Below, in pieces: positions 23,165-38,963 of a DNA stretch of 64,000 nucleotides (positions within the stretch are counted from its first letter, which is position 1; every line of letters starts with the position of its first letter). The notes below the pieces were generated by a model, which saw only the letters and a program-made list of their open reading frames with translations, was not told the origin of the DNA and searched no databases. Both the position numbers and the translations under genes were made by a program. Origin of the DNA: Theodoxus fluviatilis (Eukaryota; Mollusca; Gastropoda; Cycloneritida; Neritidae); the NCBI GenBank assembly GCA_034096865.1, contig JAWQFJ010017003.1, forward strand, positions 45,001 to 109,000, read 5' to 3'.

Positions 23165-23196
<32 letters not shown>
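22845..23196 (+). repeat. Imperfect CA/TACA-rich low-complexity tract
   Basis: About 350 bp of CA repeats with TACAT, CGTA and AAC interruptions. All three + frames stay open (Thr-His repeats), giving false proteins up to 332 codons. Confidence 0.95.
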
Positions 23197-24065
23197 CTCT
23201 TAGATTCTCCACATCTTTCCTTTATCCAAGATCAAATGTCCGTTTCTTTTTCTCTCACCCCCAAGGCTACATTTCACAGGAGATTGAATAAACGACCGCT
23301 CTTGCTTCTCCTCAACCTGCCGCCTCTGCTTCCTTCTCCACGGATCTTACACGTTTTGCACTGTATCCTGGCCCTCCTGCTTGCTCCAAAAGAAAACTAT
23401 TTCTCATCAGTCATCCTGAACCTCGAAGGCTGCTGTTGTGTTCGGCCATACACGATGTATCCTTTTCGGAACTCGAGTTCACATAAAAAGAATTCTGATC
23501 GATCTCACTGTGAACTTGAGTATTCCCTCAACGTTCGATACGACCAACTGTTGCTTGCACCCAATAATGTTCGTGATCAGACGTTGCTGAGAACGATAGA
23601 AATAACCGGACCTAAAGAACAAATGCTGGAGCAGGCAGGGACCAATAGTCAATAACATCCGAAGAGAACCGATACGCTTCGTCGGCCTTCTCGTACGTGT
23701 GATTTCAAACAGGCAATCTTCGACTAGACCAACACCAGCCTTACACGTACATAAGTAGACCTTCAAATCTACTTCCCATATAAAGTCTGCTTCCACTATC
23801 ACTGTACAATGCACTCTTGTAGATAACTCTCATCTTCTTCTTTCTTCTTGTCGATCGCTGGATGATTGCGCCAGTAGCCCACACAAATGAAGCTGTTCTC
23901 CGCAGCTCCTCCAGTTTGCCATAGAGTTTGCTCCTCACTGGTGTTGGGTCTGGCCATGTGGCTCTTCTGAGGGACGTCTTCTCTCGACCAGTAGCATTTT
24001 CCCTCACTCCTCTTCTCCTGGTCGGACAAGTAGAGGCGAGGTGACCTCCGGTAGCTGAGGGTGGG
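23197..24065. other. Coding-like stretch of unknown identity
   Basis: Both strands have open frames of over 100 codons. The minus strand has 23814-23479 (111 codons, containing YLCTCKAGVGLVEDC) and an overlapping one at 24080-23799 whose end (EDESYLQECIVQ) runs into the first after a frame change. This suggests a decayed minus-strand gene. The + strand at 23380-23655 is also open. No family recognised. Confidence 0.25.
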
Positions 24066-24208
24066 TGTTACGAAACGCATATTTCCTATTTGTTGTTGGT
24101 TGTGGTTATGTCATATAGTGGGTTGGGAATTATCTGCCAAGCCATAGTGTAGTTTGATATTGCTGCCAAGCCAGTGTTGATAATGAGATTTGGGTGGTGT
24201 GTGAAGTT

Positions 24209-24249
24209 TTAGAAGGAAAATCGAACGGTGAAACTTGTTTTCCTTCTAA
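24209..24249 (+). repeat. 12-bp inverted repeat inside the LTR candidate
   Basis: TTAGAAGGAAAA (24209-24220) and its exact reverse complement TTTTCCTTCTAA (24238-24249) with a 17-nt loop. It could form a hairpin or be a paired binding site upstream of the CCAAT boxes. Confidence 0.75.
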
Positions 24250-24407
24250 TGGAGAAACGAACTTAGTAGAACGTTTGGGATGATATTGAATTCATCTCGG
24301 TTTGCATTCTGCCATTGACCAATCTACAATGGACTTTTTAGGTAAGGGACTAATGAGACAGCTCAGTTATTGATCAATGGGGAGCTGACTGGTTATGTGA
24401 ACAGTTG

Positions 24408-24499
24408 ATTGGTCGTTTGGTGTGATATCGTGAATCAAGACACCCTCCAACGCTGTGATTGGTCGAGGACAACAGGTAGACTTTTGCTGTTGTATAAAA
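24408..24499 (+). promoter_or_regulatory. Pol II-type promoter: two inverted CCAAT boxes and TATAAAA
   Basis: GATTGGTCG occurs at about 24407-24415 and GATTGGTC at about 24458-24465, followed by TATAAAA at 24493-24499. Spacing fits a NF-Y plus TBP promoter, with a start expected near 24525. It is the only clear TATA promoter noticed in the window. Confidence 0.55.
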
Positions 24500-25555
24500 A
24501 CCCGTGTTATGGAATAACATGCGTGCCCGTTGCAGAATTTTCACAGAGACAGCCCATGTGAGGACGGCGCCCTGTCTTGGAGAGAGTTCACGTGTTGAAC
24601 TATCTGTGAAAACCGATGAAGTTTCGTCCGCTGACGGACAATGCCCAGTAACCTACTTCAAGTGTCTATGTATAGACAGGGTGCTGGATGGAGTACTACC
24701 CTCGCTTCTGACTTGAGAGAGACAACGCTTAAGGTATCTCGAGTTCTTGTCTCTGGAACGTTCCCTCTCCTAAGGGAACTGCGTCCTGTCCTCCCTGTAT
24801 GGAGGAATTGTCTCTAGGGATTCTCCAACGCCTGAGAAGACGCCGGCAAGAAAGTTCTGACCGTCTCTCGCATCGTCGCCCCCCTCGCCTCGTTGACCTC
24901 CCAAGTTACCTCGCCTGCCGCCCGCATGCCACAGAGTGGATTTGTCGTCTGCTCGTCTGCCCTGCCGTCTGCCCACGTGTCGACGCCGGAACTTCTACAT
25001 CTCCTGGATCAAGTTCAAGTCAAGACCTCAGCCTCCACAGAACCGAGAAGTAACGACTGCCTCCTCTCCTATGCGAGGCAATCTCATGTTTCGTCGTATG
25101 TTGTGAAGTGCATCCGTAAGCGGATATCCAAAATCCCCCTCTCCCTCCATTGTGTGTGGAATTTCATTCATTGGGAAAGCGGGCACGCGTGCTCATTGCG
25201 GATTGGCTGAACACCACCACAAGTCTCAGATGTGAGTACCGGTTTACTCTGGCTTGGCAGCCGTTTTCTTTTAAGTATTGTTTATTTTGGGGAAGGGTTT
25301 ATTTTGTTTAGCAATGCGTTTCAGTATCTCCATGACTTATTAATTATTGTGTCGAAATTTTCACTCATGACCAATTTGTTTATCATTGATTAAAGCTATG
25401 TTTGAACTTTGATTTCGGTATCCCAGTCCTCATTTGCGTACGTACGTCATCACTGTATGAATGGTGGATTGGAAGGTGACAAGTAGTAATGCAAATTACC
25501 CTAGACATTTGACGAGCCAGAGAAAAGATTAATCATCTTATTACTACTTGTAACA

Positions 25556-27030
25556 CAGGGCCCACACTCTTCCTCCCCGGCGGAACCCCAGAGGACAAGC
25601 ACCACATCGTGAAGTTGACCGCGCGCAATTCATCATGATGCGTATTGCGTGATGCAGAGGTTTGGCGGCACCACAGGGGTCCTGCATCTCCGTCTTCATC
25701 CATAGAACGTGTATCGGGGATTACTCCCCTAGACTGGCTGCCTGCCATGGCTAATGAGCCCAGTCTGCCCATGGTGTTTCTGTCTGAGTGATCCTTCTCA
25801 TACTCCTTATACTAGAGGAGAGTTGGCTGATATTTGTCTGACCTCTACCCTTTGACCCGTCCAGTATGCGAGACGCTACCAAAAGAGGTGGAAGTTTTGA
25901 CACTCCCCCTGGCCTGGCTCTCCGGGTCATGGAGGTACTCAAGCCACCACATCTCGTCAAGGAATCAGCCGTGTGGTGGAATAACTCTCATGAATACGTA
26001 TCAGCCATACGGAATCCACAATAAAATGATACGCAGTTTCAATATTTGGTTTCTAACTATCGGGTTAGAACACTACATCTCTTTTGTCTAACTTTTTCTT
26101 ATGTATCAAGGGACACTTTGTGCATAGCTGGAACTAGCACCAATCTTCACAATTAAACTTCTTGGCCATGAACCGCTTAGGAGCAGGACAAAAATTATTA
26201 ATCACGAAACACAGTGACAAACAAAGGCAACTCACATTCATGAAATTTGAACAGATATGCATTATATCTTTTGATGAGTTTGTATATGCCCGTGCAAATT
26301 CAACAACATGATATTTAAAATTATCAAACAACAACACCAGACTTAACTCCGTGAGTGAAAAAAAAACCTCTCTCTTTTGAGTGACAGTGACTTTGGCATG
26401 TCTCAGCGGAATACGCGAAGTCGCTCCACGACACGATCAAGACTTGGCACGTAGAGGCAGAGCTGCGCACATTGAAGATAGGCATCTGGCTACAGACATG
26501 CCTGGAAAACCGCATTCCTGTTTTCAAACTCATACACCCATGCTGTCGGTGGTGGTGACACGATCATTGTACGGTAACCACTGACGGACTGGTGTGCCTG
26601 GGTTAAGGAAAATGCAAAACGTGAGACAGGCACTCGCCCTGCAGATTGCACTGAGATAGGGCACGCCCCGATCAAAGGAGCCCAAGATTTCCCACACGCC
26701 TGCCAGAGGAAGAAGTCATGCCTCCCATTTGTAGAACCACCTTTGTTGACGTGACAGGCTGTTCAATGAGATATCATTCACAGAAGGAACGAACGAGCAT
26801 GAAAGAGTGATGCAAGTGCGTGGCACCGCTGATAATACATGAGTATACGTGAGAAGACGGTGTTTTCTTACACCATGTTCTCCTTCCCATGCAGCCGTAC
26901 GTGTGATAACTGAGAACGGTAAATAAGAGAAAATAGAAATCCTGATTTTATATAGCGACTTTCCAACAGTCATGGGTGCTCAAACTGCACACTCTTACTC
27001 CCTGGTCACCGGGCTAGTCCTTTTATCATT
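25556..27030. other. Anonymous DNA
   Basis: No gene, RNA or repeat recognised. Open frames are all under 90 codons. Confidence 0.45.
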
Positions 27031-27579
27031 TCAACACCATCTCAGCTCCCTGGGGAGCATGCAACCAGGCTGCACCCCAACACCATCTCAGCTCCCTGGG
27101 GAGCACGCAACCAGGCTGCACCCCAACACCATCTCAGCTCCCTGGGGAGCATGCAACCAGGCTGCACCCCAACACCATCTCAGCTCCCTGGGGAGCATGC
27201 AACCAGGCTGCACCCCAACACCATCTCAGCTCCCTGGGGAGCATGCAACCAGGCTGCACCCCAACACCATCTCAGCTCCCTGGGGAGCATGCAACCAGGC
27301 TGCACCCCAACACCATCTCAGCTCCCTGGGGAGCATGCAACCAGGCTGCACCCCAACACCATCTCAGCTCCCTGGGGAGCACGCAACCAGGCTGCACCCC
27401 AACACCATCTCAGCTCCCTGGGGAGCACGCAACCAGGCTGCACCCCAACACCATCTCAGCTCCCTGGGGAGCATGCAACCAGGCTGCACCCCAACACCAT
27501 CTCAGCTCCCTGGGGAGCTCGCAACCAGGCTGCACCCCAACACCATCTCAGCTCCCTGGGGAGCATGCAACCAGGCTGC
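27031..27579 (+). repeat. 46-bp minisatellite, 12 units
   Basis: The unit starts CAACACCATCTCAGCTCCCT and continues GGGGAGCATGCAACCAGGCTGCACCC. Differences are few (CATGC, CACGC, CTCGC). 46 is not a multiple of 3 and the unit has no + strand stops, so all frames stay open for up to 208 codons; this is not a gene. Confidence 0.97.
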
Positions 27580-28470
27580 CAATGTAAGCGCCAGTTAGCT
27601 TTCACAATTTTCCAGCAGGCACCCGTTTTACTCCTAGGTCGAGAGAACCGTGTATTAATTTTCACGCAACGCCTGTTTTTTCTACTTCAGGGCAAGCAAG
27701 AGGTTTGAGGCAAACTCCTTGGGTAGGACTTGAACAGCACTGATCAGAATCAAATGACTGTGGATGCGTGAATTATATTTTCAGCTACTTGCAAAGTATT
27801 TCCGCTTTATTTGACGCAAGAAAAAGAGTTGGATCGTTCCTAAGCTCTCCCTTTCGTGTCCAGAAGAAAACTGCGATAAAATTCCCAGTTTACGTTAAAT
27901 ATCTTGTTAGCAGCAGAGTCAAGCATGCCACATATACTGCAGAACTTGATTAAAGGCTTAACCTGGAGTCGCCAAAGAGGACTTCTTAAGAAGCACACTG
28001 ACAGAGCAAGTTGTTGACATGTAGACTTCAAAGGGAACTGTCATAGTACTACAGACTAGGTATCATCCGGCAGATAGAAGGGAAAGGAAGGTAGACAGGT
28101 AGGCCAGGCGGGGGCGGTACAGATCAAAGCTGGCTGCGGGCCTATCGCAGGCAATCTGGTCATTATCACACCTGGCTAAGCCTCCTGTGACCGTGGCTCA
28201 GCAATCCAAGACCTCCTCCTCCTCCTCAAGCCTCTCCATAGCCTCCACCCCTCCCTTTCAATTCCCTCTATCCCTCTCCTCCCTCCATCCGCCCGCTATT
28301 AGTCGTCTTCTTTACACGGCTTCCTACGCATTCCTCCCCTTCCAGAGCAAGGCCTACCTGATAGGGAGTTAGCACGATCAAGGTTCCGTCATACATCTGT
28401 CCTATGGTCCTCAGTAGAGCACGGGAAAGTTTCCCCTCACTTGGCAAAAGCTGATGCTATCCTCACCTCT
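27580..28470. other. Anonymous DNA
   Basis: No gene or repeat recognised. The pyrimidine-rich stretch at 28200-28290 is low complexity. Confidence 0.45.

Positions 28471-29611
<1,141 letters not shown>

Positions 29612-29690
<79 letters not shown>
29612..29690 (+). repeat. (CT)n microsatellite, 5' flank of LINE
   Basis: About 39 CT units. The LINE reading frame runs straight out of its 3' edge. Confidence 0.97.
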
Positions 29691-29693
<3 letters not shown>

Positions 29694-31693
29694 TAGAGTC
29701 TATTAAGTCGCTACGAGGTGGGAAAGCAGGGGGAGGAGACGGGATACTGATAGAAATGATTAAATGTGCAGCAAACTCCCTGGGGCATCACTTCAAGGGG
29801 TTGTTTAATGCAATTCTCAACACGGGTATTTACCCACGATCATGGAGTGAGTCAGTAATTGTCCCATTACTTAAAAAGGGTGACCCTATGAATCCAGACA
29901 ACTACAGGGGCATAACTCTGACAAGTGTTTTCAGCAAGGTGTTCTTACACATTGTACAAAACAGAATAGACCAGTGGCTCGATTTCAATGAAATCATTGT
30001 AGAAGAACAAGCTGGATTCCGTAAGGGATATTCCACATGTGACAACATATTTGTACTGCATAGTATCGCTGAAAAATGTCTATCTCGAAAAAGAAAGTTG
30101 TACGCCGCTTTCATAGACTTCCGAAAAGCATTTGACAGTGTGAACAGATCTGCACTTTGGATAATACTGGAGAAATATGGCTTCTCTGGCAAAATATGTT
30201 GGGTGTTGAAATCTATGTATGAAAATGTAAAATGCTGTGTACGAACCGGATATGCAACATCGGAGTTTTTCCAGTGTTTCCGAGGCGTAAAACAGGGGTG
30301 CAAATGCAGTCCGAAAATTTTTTCAATCATTATTAATACCCTTGCCACTGAAGTCAAAGATAACTGCAAACATGGTATACAACTCATGCCAAATTCACCA
30401 GATATATCTATTTTACTATTCGCCGATGACATCGTTCTACTATCCGATACTGTGATAGGTCTGCAAAATCAGATAAACAGCTTGAAAATGGCGGCAGAGC
30501 GTCTTGGTCTTCAGGTCAACCTACATAAAACGAAAGTGGTGATATTTCGAAAGGGCGGACACATTGCAGCACATGAACACTGGTGCATTGATGGAAACAA
30601 ATTAGAGATTGTTAATGAATATAAATACCTGGGTTACTTTTTTACGACTAGGCTGAGCCCCAACGTTGCATTGGTTGACTTTGCTTCACGAGGAAAGGCA
30701 GCCTTGATCCAGATTTGTAGAACTCTGAAAAAGCTCACCTTCGTGGTCCCTGATTTGTTTTTTAAGATATTTGACTACCAAATACAACCCATTCTGCTGT
30801 ATGCTTCTGAATTGTGGGGATTGGGTAAAACTGGCATCGTTGAAACTGTCCATTTGTATGGTTTGAAACGGTTTTTAAATGTGTCGGTGAAAACGCCAAA
30901 TGTTATGATCTATGGTGACACTGGAAGATATCCTCTATCTGTTAACGCAGCATTGCGCGTAGCCAAGTACTGGATTAAGATACTTAATATGGAAGAAGAT
31001 AGATTGCCCAAGCGGGTATACAGAATGCTTTGTACAGAACATCGAATCAGAAAACAATTGGGCTTACAAGATACGGAGCATGCTAAGAGAGAACAGTTTG
31101 GACTGGGTTTGGGACAGACAGATAGTCGAATGCAAAGCTTCATTTATCAGTCGCTTAAAAGAGTCCTTGGTGAATGGTTATACAGAAAAATGGGCTAATG
31201 AACTACACAGGAGTGAAAGATACGCAATTTACAGGAGTTTTAAGTTTGCACTAGAAGTAGAGGCATATTTATACTGTGTGGATAAAAAGATCTTCAGAGA
31301 GGCTCTTATCAAATTTCGTTTTGGTGCAACTGAAATGTACATTCATAAACATAGATATGAAACAATGATTTTTCCACCTTGTCCATTGTGTCACGAAGAA
31401 GAAGAAGATGAATATCATTTGTTGGTCAGGTGTCCAGCAGTGAGTGATCTCAGAGTGAAACACTTAGTACCCTTCGTAACTGATTATGCCAATGTTTTCA
31501 CGCAATTAATGAGTGTTAAAGATCAAAAGGGTATTCGAGCGGTGTGCACCTACCTGTTTCATGCCCTAAAGAGGAGAGAAGGTGCAACGGTAGAGGAAGT
31601 ATGTTGTTGAGAGAGATATGATGTATGCATTATTTTGTTGTATTATTTGTAATGGGCTGGAGGCCCTTTCAATAAACAGTTCAGTTCAGTTCA
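29691..31693 (+). mobile_element. 5'-truncated non-LTR retrotransposon (LINE)
   Basis: Contains most of a reverse transcriptase and a C-terminal cysteine motif but no endonuclease; the 5' end stops at the CT repeat within the fingers region. The 3' end is a short UTR with AATAAA (31669-31674) followed by a (GTTCA)n-like tail (about 31676-31697). A CT tract follows on the 3' side too (to 31712). Simple-repeat tails replace poly(A) in several LINE clades. The clade cannot be fixed without a tree. Confidence 0.9.
29756..31610 (+). pseudogene. LINE reverse transcriptase, one frameshift, 5'-truncated
   Basis: The first frame runs from before 29756 to 31198. RT motifs in order: LKKGDP..PDNYRGI (fingers), GFRKGYST, FIDFRKAFDSV (motif A), GVKQGCKCSPKIFS (motif B), FADD (motif C, about 30419-30430, catalytic Asp pair intact), LGLQVNLHKTK (motif D) and YKYLGY (thumb). 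The homology then moves to another frame near 31025-31060 and continues to TGA at 31608-31610, including a CPLCHEEEEDEYHLLVRC motif (C-x2-C-x9-H-x4-C, about 31380-31433) typical of many LINE C-termini. A single-base indel in the CTTT near 31029 would explain the change. Codon quality is otherwise good, so the insertion is not very old. Confidence 0.9.
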
Positions 31694-31712
31694 GTTCTCT
31701 CTCTCTCTCTCT
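31694..31712 (+). repeat. (CT)n tract, 3' flank of LINE
   Basis: Short CT run immediately after the LINE tail, possibly the other half of the CT tract at 29612-29690. Confidence 0.85.
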
Positions 31713-32005
31713 TCGCCTTCTACAATAACTGGCAAAATTCCATAATCAAACTGTGCCTCCCAAGCATTCACTCCAACAAATATGGGCGAGAGTAGGAGGG
31801 AGAACAAGAAGAAGACTGTTCAGCTGTGGAAGAACAGATGACAGGGACTTCGTGCGAAATCTGAAGTGCAAAGAGTTGAAAGGGTTGGAAGGCAAAGGAG
31901 CAATGTGTCCGAGACAGATGAGGAAGCAGTGATAAGAGGGTGAATACTCATGTCGAGTGATAGTACGGAAAAACAGGAAGTTACGAAAGAGAAAGTTGCG
32001 AAAGA

Positions 32006-32075
<70 letters not shown>

Positions 32076-32562
32076 AGGTTGGAACAAAAAGTTCAGGGAA
32101 AAGGGAAGGACACGACAGGGTGGGATGAGCAAAAGGACATGAAGATACAGGAGATAAAAGCAGGAGTGTACCAAGGAAGGACGAGCGGACGGTTGCAGCA
32201 GGAAGGTCATGGAACAGGCATTTATTTCAATTCACTCCTTAACAGCGCATTGCTCCAGCTGTCCACTTGTGAATGCTGACTAAGCAAGACATACACGTCA
32301 TGGAATGAGACCCGAGAGGAAAGGGAAATCCAACCCAGTCTGAGCAAATACATATTGGTCCTCAAGGGTCTTCAGCACCAGACGATCTTTGTGGCTGGAG
32401 CCAACGTACCCAGAGATTTGAGACGCGAAGTAAGGGGCGACCTCATTTAAAGACGAAGAACAAACACCGTTAGCGTCCTTCACAAATCAAAATTGTAACA
32501 TGAACGGTTTCTCTCCTCTCGGCTTTGCCTCATGAACCTTTTTCAACCTCATTGGTGAAAAC
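31713..32562. other. Anonymous DNA with a (GA)n tract
   Basis: A (GA)n run spans 32009-32070. Otherwise nothing recognised; all protein-like frames across it are Arg-Glu or Ser-Leu repeats. Confidence 0.55.
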
Positions 32563-32678
32563 TCCTCCTCCTCCTCCTCCTCCTCCTCCTCCTCCTCCTC
32601 CTCCTCCTCCTCCTCCTCCTCCTCCTCCTCCTCCTCCTCCTCCTCCTCCTCCTCCTCCTCCTCCTCCTCCTCCTCCTC
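32563..32678 (+). repeat. (TCC)n microsatellite
   Basis: About 38 uninterrupted TCC units (poly-Glu frame on minus). Confidence 0.97.
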
Positions 32679-34191
32679 GTTCATCGGATTATGAACAAAA
32701 TTAATTCCTGTGCATCCTGCAGGCTGTGAACACCGACTTCTGGAGCGAGCCTACCAGAGTCAAGGAGCAAACAGAGTAGCTGGCAGGTGCGCCTGCCTGG
32801 ACCGTTATCTGCTACGCGCCCCTACAAGGTCTGCCCACCGTATGTAAGCCTACACCCGATTTCGCCCACTGACGCCTTCGGACAATGGGCAGGGGTCGGC
32901 AGGGCCGAGGTGCGAGACTGACCACTGTCTACCCTTACGCTTGAAGGCCTTCGGGGTGTGGATAGCGTCGCTTGACCAGTGGCTCGTGGAAAGCCAGAGA
33001 AAAGTCCCGCCCTGTGGCTACAGATCTATGGTGACGCGGAACCGCCAGACCGAAGCTACGCATAATTTGTCTTGAGTTTGTTTCTTCGTCTGTTCTTATT
33101 TCTTTCTTTAGGGCCAGGTCGCACCAGCAGCAAAGGGCAAGCGACATTCAGGGCTGAGAGAGTGCAGGATGATCTTCGTTTAGCATTCGTTGAAGATTAG
33201 GAATCGCCTCATATAGCCTTTAAATAAATCCATTACAAATGCTAATTTAAAAAAATTACTATCTAAAATGTGATACAGAGATTCGCATTCCTATACCATC
33301 TCACCCTGTGGGTGAGAGTATGTCATCTATTCAAAAAAGGCCACAGTTATGTTTTTGTACAATTTATGTATTTCTCAGCCCAGAAACGTGCCTATTATCG
33401 TTACTACAAAGGTCCACTGGCAAATACGTCATGAAGCTCCAGGAACATTGATCCAATGGCCTCACATCTGATTGGAAATAGTCAGTCTTGCTAACGACTT
33501 CATCCACATTTTCACCACCAGTGATAACACATTAACTGGCTTGGTGTGACCGGAACTTTCAAGACAAAGCTGGACAGTGTTTAAAGAGTGTTGTTTGCTA
33601 ATGGACGATAGCTGCTAAGCGTTAACTGGAGCTAACACCAGGTCAACGGCACCGGCGCCAGGACGTGTCTAAAAAGAGAAGCAACAGGCCAAGGGAAAAG
33701 CTCCACGTTTGCAGGAATCCCATTCATGCAGGCACTGGGAACAATGGCGACATAAAACACAGAGTGAGAGAACACGCTCTGCGTTGCAGTGTGTTGCCAG
33801 CCTACAGGCCGTAAACTGCCAATGAACCACGTTCTTCGCCCGGGGTCCGCTTTCACTGGGGACTGCACAGTTTCAAAGGTAGTTATGTAAAGGAATGTTT
33901 TGTTTCTTTATTTTACATTCATATTTTTCTTGGAGTTATATTAGCAGATGACAAACTTGACAAAAGCGTGAGCCACAAAGAAGGCCGTCAAAAGGCAACC
34001 ACGGACACCAAAGAGGGTCATAGACTTCGCCCTCATTGCGATGTTCTGGGCATGAAAAATGTGTTATGAAATTTAGTGTGTGCTTTATTTTACAAAGGAA
34101 ATGTTTGCCCAAAAGTTTATTCCTGTTCTGTTTTATTTGCCTTTTTGTAGATTGCCCGTGCCGGGATTTAAAGCAAAGAGAAGTGATCCGG

Positions 34192-34192
<1 letters not shown>
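32679..34192. other. Anonymous DNA
   Basis: No gene or repeat recognised in 1.5 kb. Open frames are under 80 codons. Confidence 0.45.

Positions 34193-34283
<91 letters not shown>
34193..34283 (+). repeat. (GA)n microsatellite
   Basis: GA tract with one GC interruption near 34247. Confidence 0.96.
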
Positions 34284-34287
<4 letters not shown>

Positions 34288-34568
34288 AGAGATCAGAAGA
34301 GACGAGAAATATAATCTAAGACTAGATAATAAAATCGAAGTTAGATTACTAGCAGCAATAAATTCATATGCACAACAACAAACTTTTGAAAGATGCAATG
34401 CCTCTGGTTTATAAAATTTTATTAGTTGCTTTGATCATCGTATTCATGAAGTTACTGTGTTAACACAGTGGAAATGTCGAAAAGTCTCGAAGTAGTATAA
34501 ATGTAAAGCAGTCATGCACAATGAAAACGCGGATGAGGGAAAGGACTAAAGCTGGTTCTTAACAGGTG

Positions 34569-34937
34569 TTTGCCAAGTCTTGGCAAATACTGGCCAAGTG
34601 TGCGATCAAAATTTGCCGGGTCTTGGGATATACTCGCTGAATATTTGGTTAAGTGTTCCGGTTCATAATTAGTTTTCGCAAGACTTGGCAAATATTTGCA
34701 AAGATTTGGGATATTGGCTCGACAGGAAATGCCAGTAGCTATTGGCGCGAGATATTCGAGAGATTCCCTCAGAGCACAACGGCGGAAAAATATGTCGCTT
34801 TGTTTACATTTACAGCCATTGCACACTTATGGTATGGGCATAATGCCGATCGATGCCATATTGCAAATGTCCTTTGCGAGATCTTGTCTTGGTTTCGTCA
34901 AGCTATTAAGAAGCTAAAGATTTGCCAAGACTTGGCG
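34569..34937. repeat. Cluster of GCCAAG(T/A)CTTGGC palindromes, possible MITE
   Basis: A perfect 9-bp-arm palindrome TTTGCCAAG-T-CTTGGCAAA lies at 34569-34587. Partial copies CGCAAGACTTGGCAAAT (34677-34693) and TTTGCCAAGACTTGGCG (34921-34937) follow, with looser TTTGCC/TTGGCAAA fragments between. Subterminal palindromes of this kind mark some MITEs. No terminal inverted repeat or target duplication could be fixed. Confidence 0.45.
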
Positions 34938-35276
34938 CAATCGTTGCCCAATTTTTGCCGAATGTTTGTCAATAAATAATTTCCCAAGGTGAATATTAGC
35001 CAATATTAATTTGTCAATTAAGAATAGGCTTTTAGATTTCATGGCGGCACGGTTGCCAAAGTGACACCAGACAGCAGCGTCTGATCAGAGCCAAGCCTGA
35101 CCCGTCACTGGAGTTTTGCCGTGGGGTGTCCAGCATAGCAACACATGGACCATTACCTAAATCGCTAATCACGTGCAATTAAGTCGTAACGCAACAACGC
35201 GTTTGTGTTGCACATTTTCTTTAAATCGCTAACATTTAAGATCTGCACGCATACACGCGCACGCGCGCACGCGGAC

Positions 35277-35333
35277 ACACACACACACACACACACACGC
35301 ATATACACAAACACACACACAAACACACACACA

Positions 35334-35374
<41 letters not shown>
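35277..35374 (+). repeat. Compound (CA)n(CT)n microsatellite
   Basis: CA-rich tract with CGCA and AAACA interruptions to about 35335, then (CT)n to 35374. Confidence 0.95.
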
Positions 35375-36735
<1,361 letters not shown>

Positions 36736-36742
36736 CCCCCCA

Positions 36743-36859
<117 letters not shown>

Positions 36860-37141
36860 GGGACTGTCAAATACCTTCTAGCAACCAAAGATTATGCTAC
36901 GATTCGCAAAGTAAGTATGTACATATATCGTGCGTTTAAGATGAAAACGGAAGGAATGGAAATGCTAAGTATGAATCATAATATTTTAAAGACTAATGCT
37001 ACTACGCATACCAGTGAACATTGCTTCTCTTGATACTATGTCCAGTCACATATTACAATTTAGAAGCTCTCCGATGCCGCACTGCTATGTTATGTGAATA
37101 TTTCACCTTGCAATGGGCGGATGGCCTAAGCAATAAATTCG

Positions 37142-38505
<1,364 letters not shown>

Positions 38506-38508
38506 ACT

Positions 38509-38509
<1 letters not shown>

Positions 38510-38539
<30 letters not shown>

Positions 38540-38597
38540 CGCGCGCGTGTGTGTGTGTGTGCGTGTGTGTGTGTGTGTGTGTGCGTGCGCGCGCGTC
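38510..38597 (+). repeat. (GT)n(GC)n microsatellite
   Basis: Alternating GT and GC dinucleotides, a pattern prone to Z-DNA. Confidence 0.95.
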
Positions 38598-38963
38598 AGA
38601 CAGTAATTTTAGAGGTGTCCTTAAACTGCAAATGCTGAGCATGATCTGTGTTTATCTGTATTCCTTCCCACCAGCATCACGCGTTACTAACACAATCAAT
38701 GTTGTATTTGAAACCGATATTTTGAATACAAACCTCTGTTGGTATTCCCAACGCTCACTAACACCAGACTGCGAAACCCAGGCCGAACGATTTCTTATGT
38801 CCTACAGAAATCTTCGGCATTATCCCTCTAAATAACACACATTCACAAGTGCTTGTTAATGTAACATTCGGCGCACGGCAATAATCCACACAGACAAAAT
38901 GCAGTCCTACACAGCGTGGATCAAATCAGCGCCTCTGTGTTTTGTTTAACTTCCCAGCAGGTG

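Larger units (their letters stand above)
24066..25555 (+). mobile_element. Candidate solo LTR (about 1.49 kb)
   Basis: Bounded by TGTTAC and GTAACA, a perfect 6-bp TG...CA inverted terminus as in Gypsy-type LTRs. Inside are inverted CCAAT boxes and a TATA box (24493-24499), placed as in an LTR U3. The preceding bases (GAGGGTGGG) are purine-rich like a polypurine tract. Against it, the 5-bp flanks (GTGGG and CAGGG) do not match, no primer-binding site follows and no second copy lies in the window. A host promoter region is the alternative. Confidence 0.4.

Noticed and set aside
22568..23655. Thr-His-rich frames up to 332 codons
   Set aside because: Mostly the CA-rich tract read in several frames. 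Only the non-repeat end (after 23380) is mentioned separately as coding-like.
26972..27708. 208- and 185-codon + open frames
   Set aside because: Products of the 46-bp minisatellite in three frames.
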